DNA of 9,550 bases from Actinomycetes bacterium (GTDB lineage Bacteria > Actinomycetota > Actinomycetes > Actinomycetales > Cellulomonadaceae): the NCBI GenBank assembly GCA_023389455.1, contig JAEWEJ010000364.1, positions 1-9,550 on the forward strand. The letters run 5' to 3'. Below are positions 1 to 7,171 of the stretch, piece after piece; position 1 is the first letter of the stretch, and each line of letters begins with the position of its first letter. A program made the position numbers and the translations under genes. Under the pieces are notes generated by a model. The model did no database searches and had not been told where the DNA came from. It saw only the letters and a list, made by a program, of their open reading frames with translations.

Positions 1-1803
1 CCGTCGGCCCCCGCAGCGCAGGCCCCCGCAGCGCAGGTCCCCACGCCCCACCCCGCGCCGGACGCGCCCGCCGCACGGTCCGCCGCGCCGCGTCCCACGG
101 GCGGTGACGAGCACCAGCCCGTGCGCAGCGTCGGCGAGTCCGCGATCCGCGTCGACGTCGACCTGCTCGACGCCCTCGTGCGGCAGGTCGGGGAGCTCGT
201 CCTGGCGCGCAACCGCATCAGCCTGCTCGCCGCGGGCACGCACGACCCCGCGCTCGTGCGCAGCGCCCAGCAGCTCGACCTCATCGCCGGGGAGCTGCAG
301 GAGGGCGTCATGAAGACGCGCATGCAGCCCATCGAGCACGTGTGGTCGAAGATGCCCCGCGTCGTGCGCGACCTGGCCGCGACGTGCGGGCGCGAGGTCC
401 AGCTGGAGATGTCCGGCGGGGACACCGAGCTCGACCGCGGGCTGCTGGAGGCCGTCAAGGACCCCCTGACCCACCTGGTGCGCAACGCGGTCGACCACGG
501 CATCGAGCCCCCCGACGTGCGGGTCGCCGCCGGCAAGCCCGCCCGTGGCGTGCTGTCGCTGCGGGCGTACCACACCGGCGGGCAGGTCGTCGTGGAGGTG
601 GCCGACGACGGTCGCGGCATCGACCCCCAGGCGGTGGCCGCCAAGGCCGTCGAGCGCGGCCTGCGCACCCCGGCCGAGGTGGCCGAGGCCACGCCGGCCG
701 AGCTGCAGCAGCTGCTGTTCCTGCCCGGCTTCTCGACCGCGGCCGAGGTGACCGCGGTCTCCGGCCGTGGCGTCGGCATGGACGTCGTGCGCACCCGCGT
801 CCAGGACGTCGGTGGCACGGTCGACGTCGAGTCCACGCCGGGCCTCGGCACGGTGTGGCGCCTGCGGGTGCCGCTGACGCTGGCGATCATGCCCGCGCTG
901 ACCGTCGAGTGCGACGGCGAGGTGTTCGCCGTCCCGCAGGTCGACCTGCTCGAGCTCGTCGCGATCGGCGACGCCGGCGGGACCGACGGTGTCGAGGAGG
1001 TCCACGGCGCACGGGTGCACCGCCTGCGCGGCGAGCTGCTGCCGTTGGTGCCGCTCGCCGAGGTCCTCGACGTGGCGCGCGACGGCGAGGAGCCGCTGGG
1101 CGGCGTCGTCGCCGTCGTGCAGGCCGAGCAGCGCTTCGGCCTGCTGGTCGACCGGGTCCTGAGCACCGAGGAGATCGTGGTCAAGGCGCTGTCCCCGCGG
1201 CTCAAGGGCATCGGCGTGTACTCCGGCGCCACCGTGCTCGGGGACGGACGGGTCGCGCTCATCCTCGACGTCCAGGGACTGGCCCGCCGGGCCATGGTCG
1301 GCGCGGTCGAGCAGCAGGACACCGCGGGCCGCGGCGACGACGGCCCGGAGACGCCCGGTGAGCAGATGCTCGTCGTCGGCGTCGGCCGGGACCGCCGGGT
1401 CGCGATGCCGCTGGAGCAGGTGGCGCGGCTCGAGCACCTCACCACCGAGCAGGTCGAGCACGTGGGGGGCCGCGAGGTCGTCCGGTACCGCGGCGGGGTG
1501 CTGCCGCTGGCGCGCCTCGACGCGCTGCTCGGGGCGACGAGCGCGCCCGACGGCGAGGCGATGCTCGTCGTCGTCCTCGAGCGCGGCGGACGCAGCGCGG
1601 GGCTCGTCGTGTCGTCGATCGTCGACATCGTCGAGGACCACGCCGACCAGCACGCCGACGTCGCCGACCACGGGCTGCTCGGCGCCACCGTCCTGGGCGG
1701 GCTGGTCACCGAGCTGCTCGACGTGCGTGCCGCCGTCCGCGCGGCCGACCCGGCGTTCTACGACGCCCCCGTCACCGTCGAGCCGGCGGGAGCCGTCGCA
1801 TGA
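1..1803 (+). CDS. cheA: Chemotaxis histidine kinase CheA, 3' part, with two C-terminal CheW-like domains
   Basis: This is the cytoplasmic kinase that phosphorylates CheY and CheB under receptor control. The frame is open from base 1, so the start, the P1 phospho-histidine domain and any P2 domain lie upstream; the GTG at 121 is internal. The first ~45 codons are a Pro/Ala-rich linker. The P3 dimerisation domain follows (~139-340, with GELVLARNRI and MKTRMQPIE). The ATPase domain shows the N box HLVRNAVDHGIE (472-507), G1 DDGRGID (604-624), F box FLPGFST (718-738) and G2 GRGVGMDVV (763-789). A CheW-like P5 domain spans ~890-1310. After a short Gly/Asp-rich linker, a second CheW-like domain spans ~1357-1760, with VVRYRGGVLPLARLDALL and a strand ending GLVVSSIVDIVE. 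The visible ATP-binding motifs are intact, so the kinase core looks functional. The second CheW-like domain is the unusual part. The stop overlaps the cheW start (ATGA, 1800-1803). Confidence 0.96.
   Translation, partial: PSAPAAQAPAAQVPTPHPAPDAPAARSAAPRPTGGDEHQPVRSVGESAIRVDVDLLDALVRQVGELVLARNRISLLAAGTHDPALVRSAQQLDLIAGELQEGVMKTRMQPIEHVWSKMPRVVRDLAATCGREVQLEMSGGDTELDRGLLEAVKDPLTHLVRNAVDHGIEPPDVRVAAGKPARGVLSLRAYHTGGQVVVEVADDGRGIDPQAVAAKAVERGLRTPAEVAEATPAELQQLLFLPGFSTAAEVTAVSGRGVGMDVVRTRVQDVGGTVDVESTPGLGTVWRLRVPLTLAIMPALTVECDGEVFAVPQVDLLELVAIGDAGGTDGVEEVHGARVHRLRGELLPLVPLAEVLDVARDGEEPLGGVVAVVQAEQRFGLLVDRVLSTEEIVVKALSPRLKGIGVYSGATVLGDGRVALILDVQGLARRAMVGAVEQQDTAGRGDDGPETPGEQMLVVGVGRDRRVAMPLEQVARLEHLTTEQVEHVGGREVVRYRGGVLPLARLDALLGATSAPDGEAMLVVVLERGGRSAGLVVSSIVDIVEDHADQHADVADHGLLGATVLGGLVTELLDVRAAVRAADPAFYDAPVTVEPAGAVA
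7..36. repeat. Perfect 15-base tandem repeat in the cheA linker
   Basis: Two identical 15-base units, 7-21 and 22-36, lie in frame and encode APAAQ twice in the Pro/Ala-rich linker before the CheA dimerisation domain. Further units may lie upstream of the window. Such in-frame units can change linker length by slippage without breaking the frame. Confidence 0.85.
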
Positions 1804-2249
1804 GCCAGTACGTCACCTTCGTGCTCGCCGACCACCTCTACGGCGTCGACGTGCAGCGCGTCCAGGAGGCGCTGCGGGCGCCCGTGCGCACCCGGGTGCC
1901 GCTCGCCCCGGACGACGTCGCGGGGCTGGTGAACCTGCGGGGGCAGGTCGTCCTGACGATCGACCTGCGCGCCCGGCTCGGCCTGCCGCCGGCGGACGGG
2001 GCGCCCGCGATGACCGTCGTCGTGCAGGTGGGCGACGAGCCCGTGAGCCTGCTGGTCGACGCCATCGGCGACGTCGTCGAGTGCGGCCCCGGGACGTTCG
2101 AGCCGCCGCCGCCCACGCTCGACGCGCACCTGTGCGCGCTCGTCCGCGGCGTCCACAAGCTCGAGGACCGGCTGATGCTCGTCCTCGACGTCGACGCGGC
2201 GGTCGCGCCGCAGTCGCCCCGACCCGCCCTCACCGAGGAGCCCCGATGA
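1800..2249 (+). CDS. cheW: Chemotaxis coupling protein CheW
   Basis: CheW is the cytoplasmic adaptor that links chemoreceptors to the CheA P5 domain in the signalling array. The 149-residue product is a single CheW domain of usual length. It starts SQYVTFVLADHLYGVDV, the first strands of the fold. NLRGQVVLTIDLR (residues 45-57) is the conserved turn with the CheW-type Arg (R47), and SLLVDAIGDVVE (83-94) is the hallmark strand and helix. The tail GVHKLEDRLMLVLDVD closes the second barrel. The last ~15 residues are a Pro-rich tail. The ATG overlaps the cheA stop, and GGGAG at 1788-1792 gives a 7-base spacing, which supports both this start and translational coupling. The stop overlaps the mcp start (ATGA, 2246-2249), so CheA, CheW and receptor are probably made in a coordinated ratio. 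Confidence 0.95.
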   Translation: MSQYVTFVLADHLYGVDVQRVQEALRAPVRTRVPLAPDDVAGLVNLRGQVVLTIDLRARLGLPPADGAPAMTVVVQVGDEPVSLLVDAIGDVVECGPGTFEPPPPTLDAHLCALVRGVHKLEDRLMLVLDVDAAVAPQSPRPALTEEPR

Positions 2250-3868
2250 GCAAGTCGCCGCGCGTGCCCAAGCCCGGTCGAGGCGTCACGGGCTGGTTCG
2301 CCAACCGGACCCTGCAGACGAAGATCCTCACGGTCGTGGGCTTCATGGCGCTCGCCTCGATGGCGATCACGGCCCTGTCGTACCAGGCGCTGGCGGCCAC
2401 GGCCGCGGACACCCAGGAGCTCGCCCGGATCGAGAGCACGGTCGACCTGGCCCGGGAGTCGGTCGCCACCGGCCAGGTGGAGGCGCGGCTCATCGTCCAG
2501 CAGCTGGCCGCCGCGGCCGACGCCGACGACCAGAAGCCGCTGCTGACCCGGCAGGAGGAGAACGACGCCAAGGTCGCGGCAGCCGCTGCGGTGATCGAGG
2601 GGCAGGACACGCAGAGCGCGAGCTGGACGCAGTTCTGGACCGGCTACCAGGACTGGCTCGCCTACCGCGACTCCAAGCTCGTGCCCCTCGCCCTGGCGGG
2701 CGAGACCGCGGCCTTCCGGTCCGCCGACGCGGGCGCGGGCCGCTCGATGGTCCTGGGGTACGTGCTCCCGCTCGAGAAGTTCCACACCGAGATCACGCAG
2801 GGGATGGCGGCGACCGCGGACGAGGCACGCTCCCGTGCCACCCAGGCCGGGTACCTCGTCGCCGGGGGGTCGGCGGTCTCCCTGCTCCTGGCCGGCGCCG
2901 TCGCCCTCGCGGTCACCCGGTCGGTGCGCCTGTCCGTGCGCGAGGTCCAGCAGTCGGTCCTCGCGATGGCCGGGGGCGACTTCACGCGCCGCCCGCGCGT
3001 CACCCAGCACGACGAGCTGGGGCGCATGGCCGTGCAGCTCGCGGCCGCGCAGGACGCGGTCCGCCAGACGCTCGGTGGGGTCGTGGAGTCCGCCGGTGCG
3101 GTCGCGGCCGCGGCCGAGGAGCTGGCCGCCGCGTCGGGGCAGGTGGCGTCGGGGTCGGAGGAGACGAGCGTGCAGGCGGGCGTCGTCGCGGCCGCCGCGG
3201 AGCAGGTGTCGCGCAACGTCCAGGCGGTCGCCGCCGGTGCGGAGCAGATGGGCGCCTCGATCCGGGAGATCGCGCAGAACGCGGCGGAGGCCACGAAGGT
3301 CGCGCAGGCCGCGACCGGGGCGGCGGCCACCGCGAACGACACCGTGACGCGCCTCGGGTCGTCGAGCGCCGAGATCGGGAACGTCGTCAAGCTCATCACG
3401 CAGATCGCCGAGCAGACGAACCTGCTGGCCCTCAACGCGACCATCGAGGCCGCGCGCGCCGGCGAGGCGGGCAAGGGCTTCGCGGTCGTGGCCAGCGAGG
3501 TCAAGGAGCTCGCCCAGGAGACCGCGCGGGCGACCGACGACATCGCGCGCCGGGTCGAGGCGATCCAGGCGGACACGACCGGTGCGGTGGACTCGATCGC
3601 GCAGATCGGGTCGATCATCGCCAGCATCAACGACTACCAGATGACCATCGCGTCGGCGGTCGAGGAGCAGACGGCGACGACCAACGAGATGTCGCGCGGC
3701 GTCGTCGAGGTCGCGACGGGGTCGAGCGAGATCGCCTCCAGCATCACCGGGGTCGCGTCGGCCTCGCAGACGTCGTCGCAGGTGCTCGCGCAGATGGGCG
3801 CCTCCGTCGCCGAGCTCGCCCGGCTCTCGGAGGACCTGCGCGGCCGCACGTCCACCTTCACCTACTGA
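2246..3868 (+). CDS. Methyl-accepting chemotaxis protein (transmembrane chemoreceptor)
   Basis: This 540-residue inner-membrane receptor has the classical layout. A short basic cytoplasmic start is followed by TM1 (~27-48), an extracellular mostly helical domain (~52-202), TM2 (~203-224), HAMP (~225-277, ending with the DELG motif at 256-259) and a long cytoplasmic signalling coiled coil (~278-540). The hairpin tip EQTNLLALNATIEAARAGE (389-407) and the following GKGFAVVASEVKELAQ are near-consensus and are where CheA and CheW bind. The extracellular part, with FWTGYQDWLAYRDSKLVPLA around 130-149, looks like a four-helix-bundle (4HB-type) sensor; the ligand cannot be told. The protein ends RTSTFTY, without the NWETF-like CheR/CheB tether seen in some enterobacterial receptors. 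GAGGAG at 2235-2240 precedes the ATG by 5 bases. The frame is open far upstream of this ATG, but that stretch is the Arg-rich shadow of cheA and cheW. Confidence 0.95.
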   Translation: MSKSPRVPKPGRGVTGWFANRTLQTKILTVVGFMALASMAITALSYQALAATAADTQELARIESTVDLARESVATGQVEARLIVQQLAAAADADDQKPLLTRQEENDAKVAAAAAVIEGQDTQSASWTQFWTGYQDWLAYRDSKLVPLALAGETAAFRSADAGAGRSMVLGYVLPLEKFHTEITQGMAATADEARSRATQAGYLVAGGSAVSLLLAGAVALAVTRSVRLSVREVQQSVLAMAGGDFTRRPRVTQHDELGRMAVQLAAAQDAVRQTLGGVVESAGAVAAAAEELAAASGQVASGSEETSVQAGVVAAAAEQVSRNVQAVAAGAEQMGASIREIAQNAAEATKVAQAATGAAATANDTVTRLGSSSAEIGNVVKLITQIAEQTNLLALNATIEAARAGEAGKGFAVVASEVKELAQETARATDDIARRVEAIQADTTGAVDSIAQIGSIIASINDYQMTIASAVEEQTATTNEMSRGVVEVATGSSEIASSITGVASASQTSSQVLAQMGASVAELARLSEDLRGRTSTFTY

Positions 3869-3889
3869 CACCCGCGCCACGACGTGACC

Positions 3890-3895
3890 GGAGGA
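3890..3895 (+). promoter_or_regulatory. Ribosome binding site of cheB
   Basis: GGAGGA sits 5 bases upstream of GTG 3901, inside the 32-base gap after mcp. It decides the GTG start, since no ATG opens this frame nearby. I see no convincing promoter or terminator in the gap. Confidence 0.75.
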
Positions 3896-3900
3896 CTGCT

Positions 3901-5001
3901 GTGACCCCCATCCGCGTGCTGGTGGTCGACGACTCCGTCGTCGTGCGCCGGCTCGTCTCGGACGCCCTGTCCCGGGACCCGAGGATCGAGGTCGTCGGCG
4001 TCGCGGCCGACGGGCGCATCGCGCAGGCGCGGCTCGCGCAGCTGGCTCCCGACGTCGTCACGATGGACGTCGAGATGCCCCACATGGACGGCATCGAGGC
4101 GGTGCGCACCATGCGAGCGGCAGGTCACCGCCAGCCGGTGATCATGTTCTCGACCCTGACGGAGCGCGGGGCGATCGCGACCCTCGACGCGCTCGCGGCG
4201 GGGGCGAGCGACTACGTCGCCAAGCCGACGGGCACCGGCAGCCTGCGCGAGGCGCTCGACCGGGTCGCGGAGGAGCTGGTCCCGCGGGTCCTGGCGCTCG
4301 CGCCGCGGCGCAGCGCGCCGACGCCGGCCGCCCCCGCGCAGGCACGGGTCGGTGGCACGGCGAGCACCCCGACGCGCCCGACGCCCCCGGCGCCGCACCG
4401 CGTCGAGGTGGTCGTGGTCGGCTCGTCGACCGGGGGACCGGAGGCGCTGTCGCGGCTGCTCACGGCCCTGCCCGTGCTGCCCGTGCCCGTCGCGGTGGTG
4501 CAGCACATGCCGCCGGTGTTCACCCGTCAGCTCGCCGCCCGGCTCGACCGTCTGGCCGGGCACACCGTCGCCGAGGCGGTCGACGGCGCGCCGCTGCGGC
4601 CCGGGCACGTGTACGTCGCGCCGGGGGACCAGCACCTCGAGCTGCGGCGCTCCGGCACCGGGCTCGTCACGCGGCTCACCCAGCAGCCGCCGGTCAACTT
4701 CTGCCGCCCGGCCGTCGACGTGCTGCTGCGGACCGCGGTCGACGCCGTCGGCCGGGGCGTGCTCGCGGTGGTGCTCACCGGCATGGGCTCCGACGGCCGC
4801 GCGGGCGCCGAGCGCGTGGTCGCCGCGGGCGGGACCGTCGTCGTGCAGGACGAGCGGACCAGCGTCGTGTGGGGCATGCCCGGGTCCGTCGTGGCCGCCG
4901 GCTGGGCGCACCACGTGGTGCCCCTGGGCGAGGTGGCCGACCGGATCGCCACCACCGTCGAGGACGGGCTGCGCGCGCCGACCCGTGGGGGTGCGTCGTG
5001 A
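3901..5001 (+). CDS. cheB: Chemotaxis response regulator and protein-glutamate methylesterase CheB
   Basis: CheB removes methyl groups from (and may deamidate) receptor glutamates once CheA has phosphorylated its receiver, giving the adaptation feedback. The 366-residue product has an N-terminal receiver domain (~1-125) with acidic pair D10/D11, phospho-acceptor D56 in TMDVEMP, and K108 in YVAKP. A Pro/Ala/Thr-rich linker (~134-166) joins it to the methylesterase domain (~168-360). That domain has GSSTGGP with catalytic S176, QHMPP with H202, and TGMGSDG with D298, the complete Ser-His-Asp triad. The length is about that of known CheB proteins (E. coli ~349), and nothing is missing. The start is GTG with a strong ribosome binding site after a 32-base gap. 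The stop overlaps the cheR GTG (GTGA, 4998-5001), fitting coupled production of the two opposing enzymes. Confidence 0.96.
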   Translation: MTPIRVLVVDDSVVVRRLVSDALSRDPRIEVVGVAADGRIAQARLAQLAPDVVTMDVEMPHMDGIEAVRTMRAAGHRQPVIMFSTLTERGAIATLDALAAGASDYVAKPTGTGSLREALDRVAEELVPRVLALAPRRSAPTPAAPAQARVGGTASTPTRPTPPAPHRVEVVVVGSSTGGPEALSRLLTALPVLPVPVAVVQHMPPVFTRQLAARLDRLAGHTVAEAVDGAPLRPGHVYVAPGDQHLELRRSGTGLVTRLTQQPPVNFCRPAVDVLLRTAVDAVGRGVLAVVLTGMGSDGRAGAERVVAAGGTVVVQDERTSVVWGMPGSVVAAGWAHHVVPLGEVADRIATTVEDGLRAPTRGGAS

Positions 5002-5936
5002 CGATCAGCCCCGCGACGTTCGCGTGGGTGGCGGACCTCGTCCGGCGACGCAGCGCGATCGTCCTCGAACCCGGCAAGGAGTACCTCGTCGAGAGCCGGC
5101 TGGTGCCGCTGGCGCGCGACGCCGGGCTGCCCGACGTCGACGCGTTCGTCGCGCGGGCGCGCCGCGCCCCGGACGAGGCCGTGCTCGACGCGGTCGTGGA
5201 GGCCCTGAGCACCCACGAGACCTCCTGGTTCCGGGACGTCGCGCCGTTCGGTGCGCTGCGCGACCGCGTGGTGCCCGGCTGGCGTGCCGCGGCCGAGCCC
5301 GGGCGGCGGCTGCAGGTCTGGTCGGCCGCCTGCTCGACCGGGCAGGAGCCGTTCTCTCTGGTCATGGCCCTGACGGACCAGCTGGCCGGTGCCATCGACG
5401 TGCTCGCGACCGACCTGTCCGAGCCGGTGCTGGAGCGCGCCCGCCGGGGTGTGTACACCCAGCTCGAGGTGAACCGCGGCCTGCCGGCCCCGATGCTGGT
5501 GCGCCACATGACCAGGGTCGGCACCGCCTGGCAGGTCGCGGACGACGTGCGCCGCGCCGTGACGTTCCGCCGGCACAACCTGCTCGACCCGCCACCGTGG
5601 GGCCCGTTCGACGTGGTGCTGCTGCGCAACGTGCTCATCTACTTCGACGCCGACGCCAAGCGGGCCGTGCTCGAGGGCGTCCACCGGGTGCTGCGCCCCG
5701 GCGGCTGGCTGGTCCTCGGTGCCGCCGAGACCACCACCGGGCTGCACGACGGCTTCGAGCGGGAGGTCGTCGCCGGGGCTCCGCTGTACCGCGCGGTGGC
5801 ACCGGTGGTCCGCGCCGTGCCGCCGGCCGCGCCCGCCCACGTCGCCGGCCTGCCCGCCCCGCGCCGGCCCCTGGTCCCCGTCGCCACCTCCCCGGGGCCC
5901 ACGCCCCCGACCGTCCGAGGAGCCCGCCCGTGCTGA
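4998..5936 (+). CDS. cheR: Chemoreceptor glutamate methyltransferase CheR
   Basis: CheR transfers methyl groups from S-adenosylmethionine to receptor glutamates, opposing CheB. The 312-residue product has the small N-terminal helical domain (~1-75), the family motif THETSWFRD (72-80), and the SAM-binding stretch VWSAACSTGQEPFS (107-120). It then has DVLATDLSEPVLERARRG (134-151), the beta-subdomain (~160-190), VVLLRNVLIYFD (206-217), and LRPGGWLVLGAAETTTGL (232-249). The conserved fold ends near residue 266. The remaining ~46 residues are a Pro/Ala/Val-rich tail without recognisable domains, so the protein is longer than E. coli CheR (286). GTG 4998 is chosen because it overlaps the cheB stop and the protein then begins TISPATFAWVADLVRR, a normal CheR start. 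The preceding Shine-Dalgarno is weak (GGGGGTG around 4986-4992), which suggests coupling to cheB. The 3' end overlaps cheY1 by 7 bases. Confidence 0.94.
   Translation: MTISPATFAWVADLVRRRSAIVLEPGKEYLVESRLVPLARDAGLPDVDAFVARARRAPDEAVLDAVVEALSTHETSWFRDVAPFGALRDRVVPGWRAAAEPGRRLQVWSAACSTGQEPFSLVMALTDQLAGAIDVLATDLSEPVLERARRGVYTQLEVNRGLPAPMLVRHMTRVGTAWQVADDVRRAVTFRRHNLLDPPPWGPFDVVLLRNVLIYFDADAKRAVLEGVHRVLRPGGWLVLGAAETTTGLHDGFEREVVAGAPLYRAVAPVVRAVPPAAPAHVAGLPAPRRPLVPVATSPGPTPPTVRGARPC
5917..5922 (+). promoter_or_regulatory. Ribosome binding site of cheY1, inside the end of cheR
   Basis: GAGGAG lies 7 bases upstream of GTG 5930 and within the last codons of cheR. It fixes the GTG start of cheY1, which then begins LRALVIDDS with the receiver's first beta strand intact. 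Confidence 0.7.
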
Positions 5937-6316
5937 GAGCACTCGTGATCGACGACTCGCGAACGATGCGGCGCATCGTGTCGCGCATCCTGCAGGACAT
6001 CGGCTACGAGACGGTCGAGGCGGAGCACGGGCAGGACGCGCTGGACGTCCTCGCGGACGGCCCGCTGCCGGACCTGGCCTGCGTGGACTGGAACATGCCC
6101 GTGATGGACGGGCTGACGTTCGTGACGCGGGTCCGGCAGGACCCGGCGCTGCGGCCGATGACGCTCATGATGGTGACCACCGAGAGCGAGCACTCCCAGA
6201 TCGTGCGGGCGTTGGCAGCGGGCGCGCACGAGTACCTCATCAAGCCGTTCACCGCCGACGCGGTGCGGGAGAAGCTCGAGCTGCTCGGGCTGCTCCCGGT
6301 GGAGGAGCACGCATGA
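5930..6316 (+). CDS. cheY: CheY-type response regulator (first copy)
   Basis: This is a stand-alone receiver domain of 128 residues, the usual CheY size, with no output domain. When phosphorylated by CheA, CheY normally binds the flagellar switch and changes rotation. The active-site set is complete: D8/D9, phospho-acceptor D53 in VDWNMP, T83 in MVTTES, Y102 in EYLIKPF (matching the E. coli Y106 switch position) and K105. Positions D+2 (N55) and T+2 (E85) match those that tune dephosphorylation in E. coli CheY (N59/E89). Of the two receivers here this one keeps all classical features, so it is the better candidate for the motor-binding CheY (inference). It starts with GTG inside cheR and ends with an ATGA overlap with the CheX gene. 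The same frame is open upstream, but that is the shadow of cheB and cheR. Confidence 0.93.
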   Translation: MLRALVIDDSRTMRRIVSRILQDIGYETVEAEHGQDALDVLADGPLPDLACVDWNMPVMDGLTFVTRVRQDPALRPMTLMMVTTESEHSQIVRALAAGAHEYLIKPFTADAVREKLELLGLLPVEEHA

Positions 6317-6765
6317 TCACCGTCATCGCCGGGGACGACGTCTACGCGATCGCCGAGGACCTGTTCGCCGCGATGGTCGACGGGGTGCCGGGCACGCTGC
6401 GTCCGTGGGACGGTCCGGCGCCCGTGTGGTCCGACCCCGTGGTCGGGTGGGTCGACCTGCACGGCGGCTGGTCGGGCAGCGCCGCGGTGACGACCGAGCG
6501 GACCACGGCCGAGGGCCTCGCGCGCGCGCTGCTGGTGCTGCCCGACGGTGAGGCCGTCGCCGACGACGACCTGCGCGACGCGTTCGGCGAGATCGCCAAC
6601 GTCGTGGGCGGGAACGTGAAGTCGCTGCTGCCGGTCTCGGGGACGCTGGGGCTGCCGCAGGTGACCAGCGCCGCACCGGAGCCGGCGGGCTCGGTGGTGG
6701 TGGCGCAGGTGCTGCTCGACTGGGGTGGCCGCGCGCTGGAGCTGACCGTGCGGGCGGTGCCGTGA
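6313..6765 (+). CDS. cheX: CheX-family chemotaxis phosphatase (CheY-P phosphatase)
   Basis: CheX/CheC-family proteins dephosphorylate CheY-P, with a conserved Glu and Asn on one helix acting at the receiver active site. The 150-residue product is close to known CheX size (~155). It has an N-terminal helix (AIAEDLFAAMVDG, 12-24), a strand at VVGWVDLHGGWSG (43-55), a helix around AEGLARALL, and the signature DAFGEIANVVGGNVKSLL (89-106), which gives the E93-x-x-N96 motif. A final strand (ALELTVRAV) closes the fold. ATG 6313 overlaps the cheY1 stop, and GGAGGAG at 6301-6307 gives a 5-base spacing. Direct coupling to cheY1 suggests that CheY1 is its substrate. No CheZ is visible, so this is the likely signal-termination enzyme. 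The family call rests on motif and layout; CheC is the main alternative but usually has two such motifs. Confidence 0.82.
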   Translation: MITVIAGDDVYAIAEDLFAAMVDGVPGTLRPWDGPAPVWSDPVVGWVDLHGGWSGSAAVTTERTTAEGLARALLVLPDGEAVADDDLRDAFGEIANVVGGNVKSLLPVSGTLGLPQVTSAAPEPAGSVVVAQVLLDWGGRALELTVRAVP

Positions 6766-6796
6766 CGGCTCGCCGGCATGACGGGGGACGAGAACG

Positions 6797-6802
6797 AGGA
6801 GG
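6797..6802 (+). promoter_or_regulatory. Ribosome binding site of cheY2
   Basis: A perfect AGGAGG, within a longer purine run, lies 6 bases upstream of ATG 6809 in the 43-base gap after cheX. It selects ATG 6809 over ATG 6778, which is in another frame. It is the strongest ribosome binding site in the operon, so the second CheY pair is initiated independently of upstream translation. Confidence 0.8.
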
Positions 6803-6808
6803 GGCGAG

Positions 6809-7171
6809 ATGATCCGGGTCCTGGTGGCCGACGACAGCCGTGTGATGCGGCAGATCGTGATCCGCACGCTGCGGCAGGCGGGGTACGACTGGGAGGTGCG
6901 GGAGGCGGCCGACGGTGCCGCGGCGCTGGAGGCGGTGCGCGCCGACGAGCCCGACGTGATCCTCTCGGACTGGAACATGCCGGAGATGACGGGCCTGGAG
7001 CTGCTGCGGCGGCTGCGGCGCGAGGGGTTCGGGACGCCCCTGGGCTTCGTCACGTCGGAGGGCTCGCCGGAGATGCGGGAGCTCGCCGAGCGTGAGGGTG
7101 CGCTGTTCCTCATCGCCAAGCCGTTCACGCCGGAGGGCTTCCGCGCCGTGATCGACCCGGTGCTCGCATGA
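6809..7171 (+). CDS. CheY-type response regulator (second copy)
   Basis: This is a second stand-alone receiver, 120 residues, with no output domain. It is clearly a paralogue of the first: both share DDSRxMRxIV near the start and DWNMPxMxGL around the phosphorylation site. Its active site is complete: D8/D9, phospho-acceptor D54, T82 in FVTSEGS and K104 in IAKPF. Unlike the first copy, the position three residues before the lysine (E. coli CheY Y106) is L101, not Tyr or Phe; a Phe sits one residue earlier (F100). A receiver without the switch aromatic may not signal to the motor in the usual way. It could be a phosphate sink or serve another target (inference). The 3' end overlaps the next gene by ATGA (7168-7171), the same arrangement as cheY1-cheX. 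Confidence 0.9.
   Translation: MIRVLVADDSRVMRQIVIRTLRQAGYDWEVREAADGAAALEAVRADEPDVILSDWNMPEMTGLELLRRLRREGFGTPLGFVTSEGSPEMRELAEREGALFLIAKPFTPEGFRAVIDPVLA

Noticed and set aside
121..123. GTG as the start of cheA
   Set aside because: The frame is open to base 1 with a linker-like sequence, and a CheA starting here would lack its phosphorylated P1 domain; the gene runs in from the left.
1358..2245. Open frame joined to the start of the receptor gene, suggesting a longer receptor
   Set aside because: The translation there is low-complexity shadow of cheA and cheW; ATG 2246 has a ribosome binding site and a normal receptor N-terminus with TM1.
1838..3880. A 680-codon open frame on the - strand opposite cheW and mcp
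   Set aside because: It is the antisense shadow of strongly supported CheW and receptor genes; its translation is Arg/Gly/Leu-rich without any recognisable domain, as expected in very GC-rich DNA.
4352..5929. Long + strand open frame continuous with cheY1, as if cheY1 were the end of a ~650-residue protein
   Set aside because: The part before 5930 is Arg/Pro/Ala-rich shadow of cheB and cheR; the receiver domain starts exactly at GTG 5930 with a ribosome binding site.
6778..7095. ATG 6778 opening a 105-residue frame over cheY2
   Set aside because: The frame gives low-complexity residues; the receiver domain is in the frame of ATG 6809, which follows a perfect AGGAGG.
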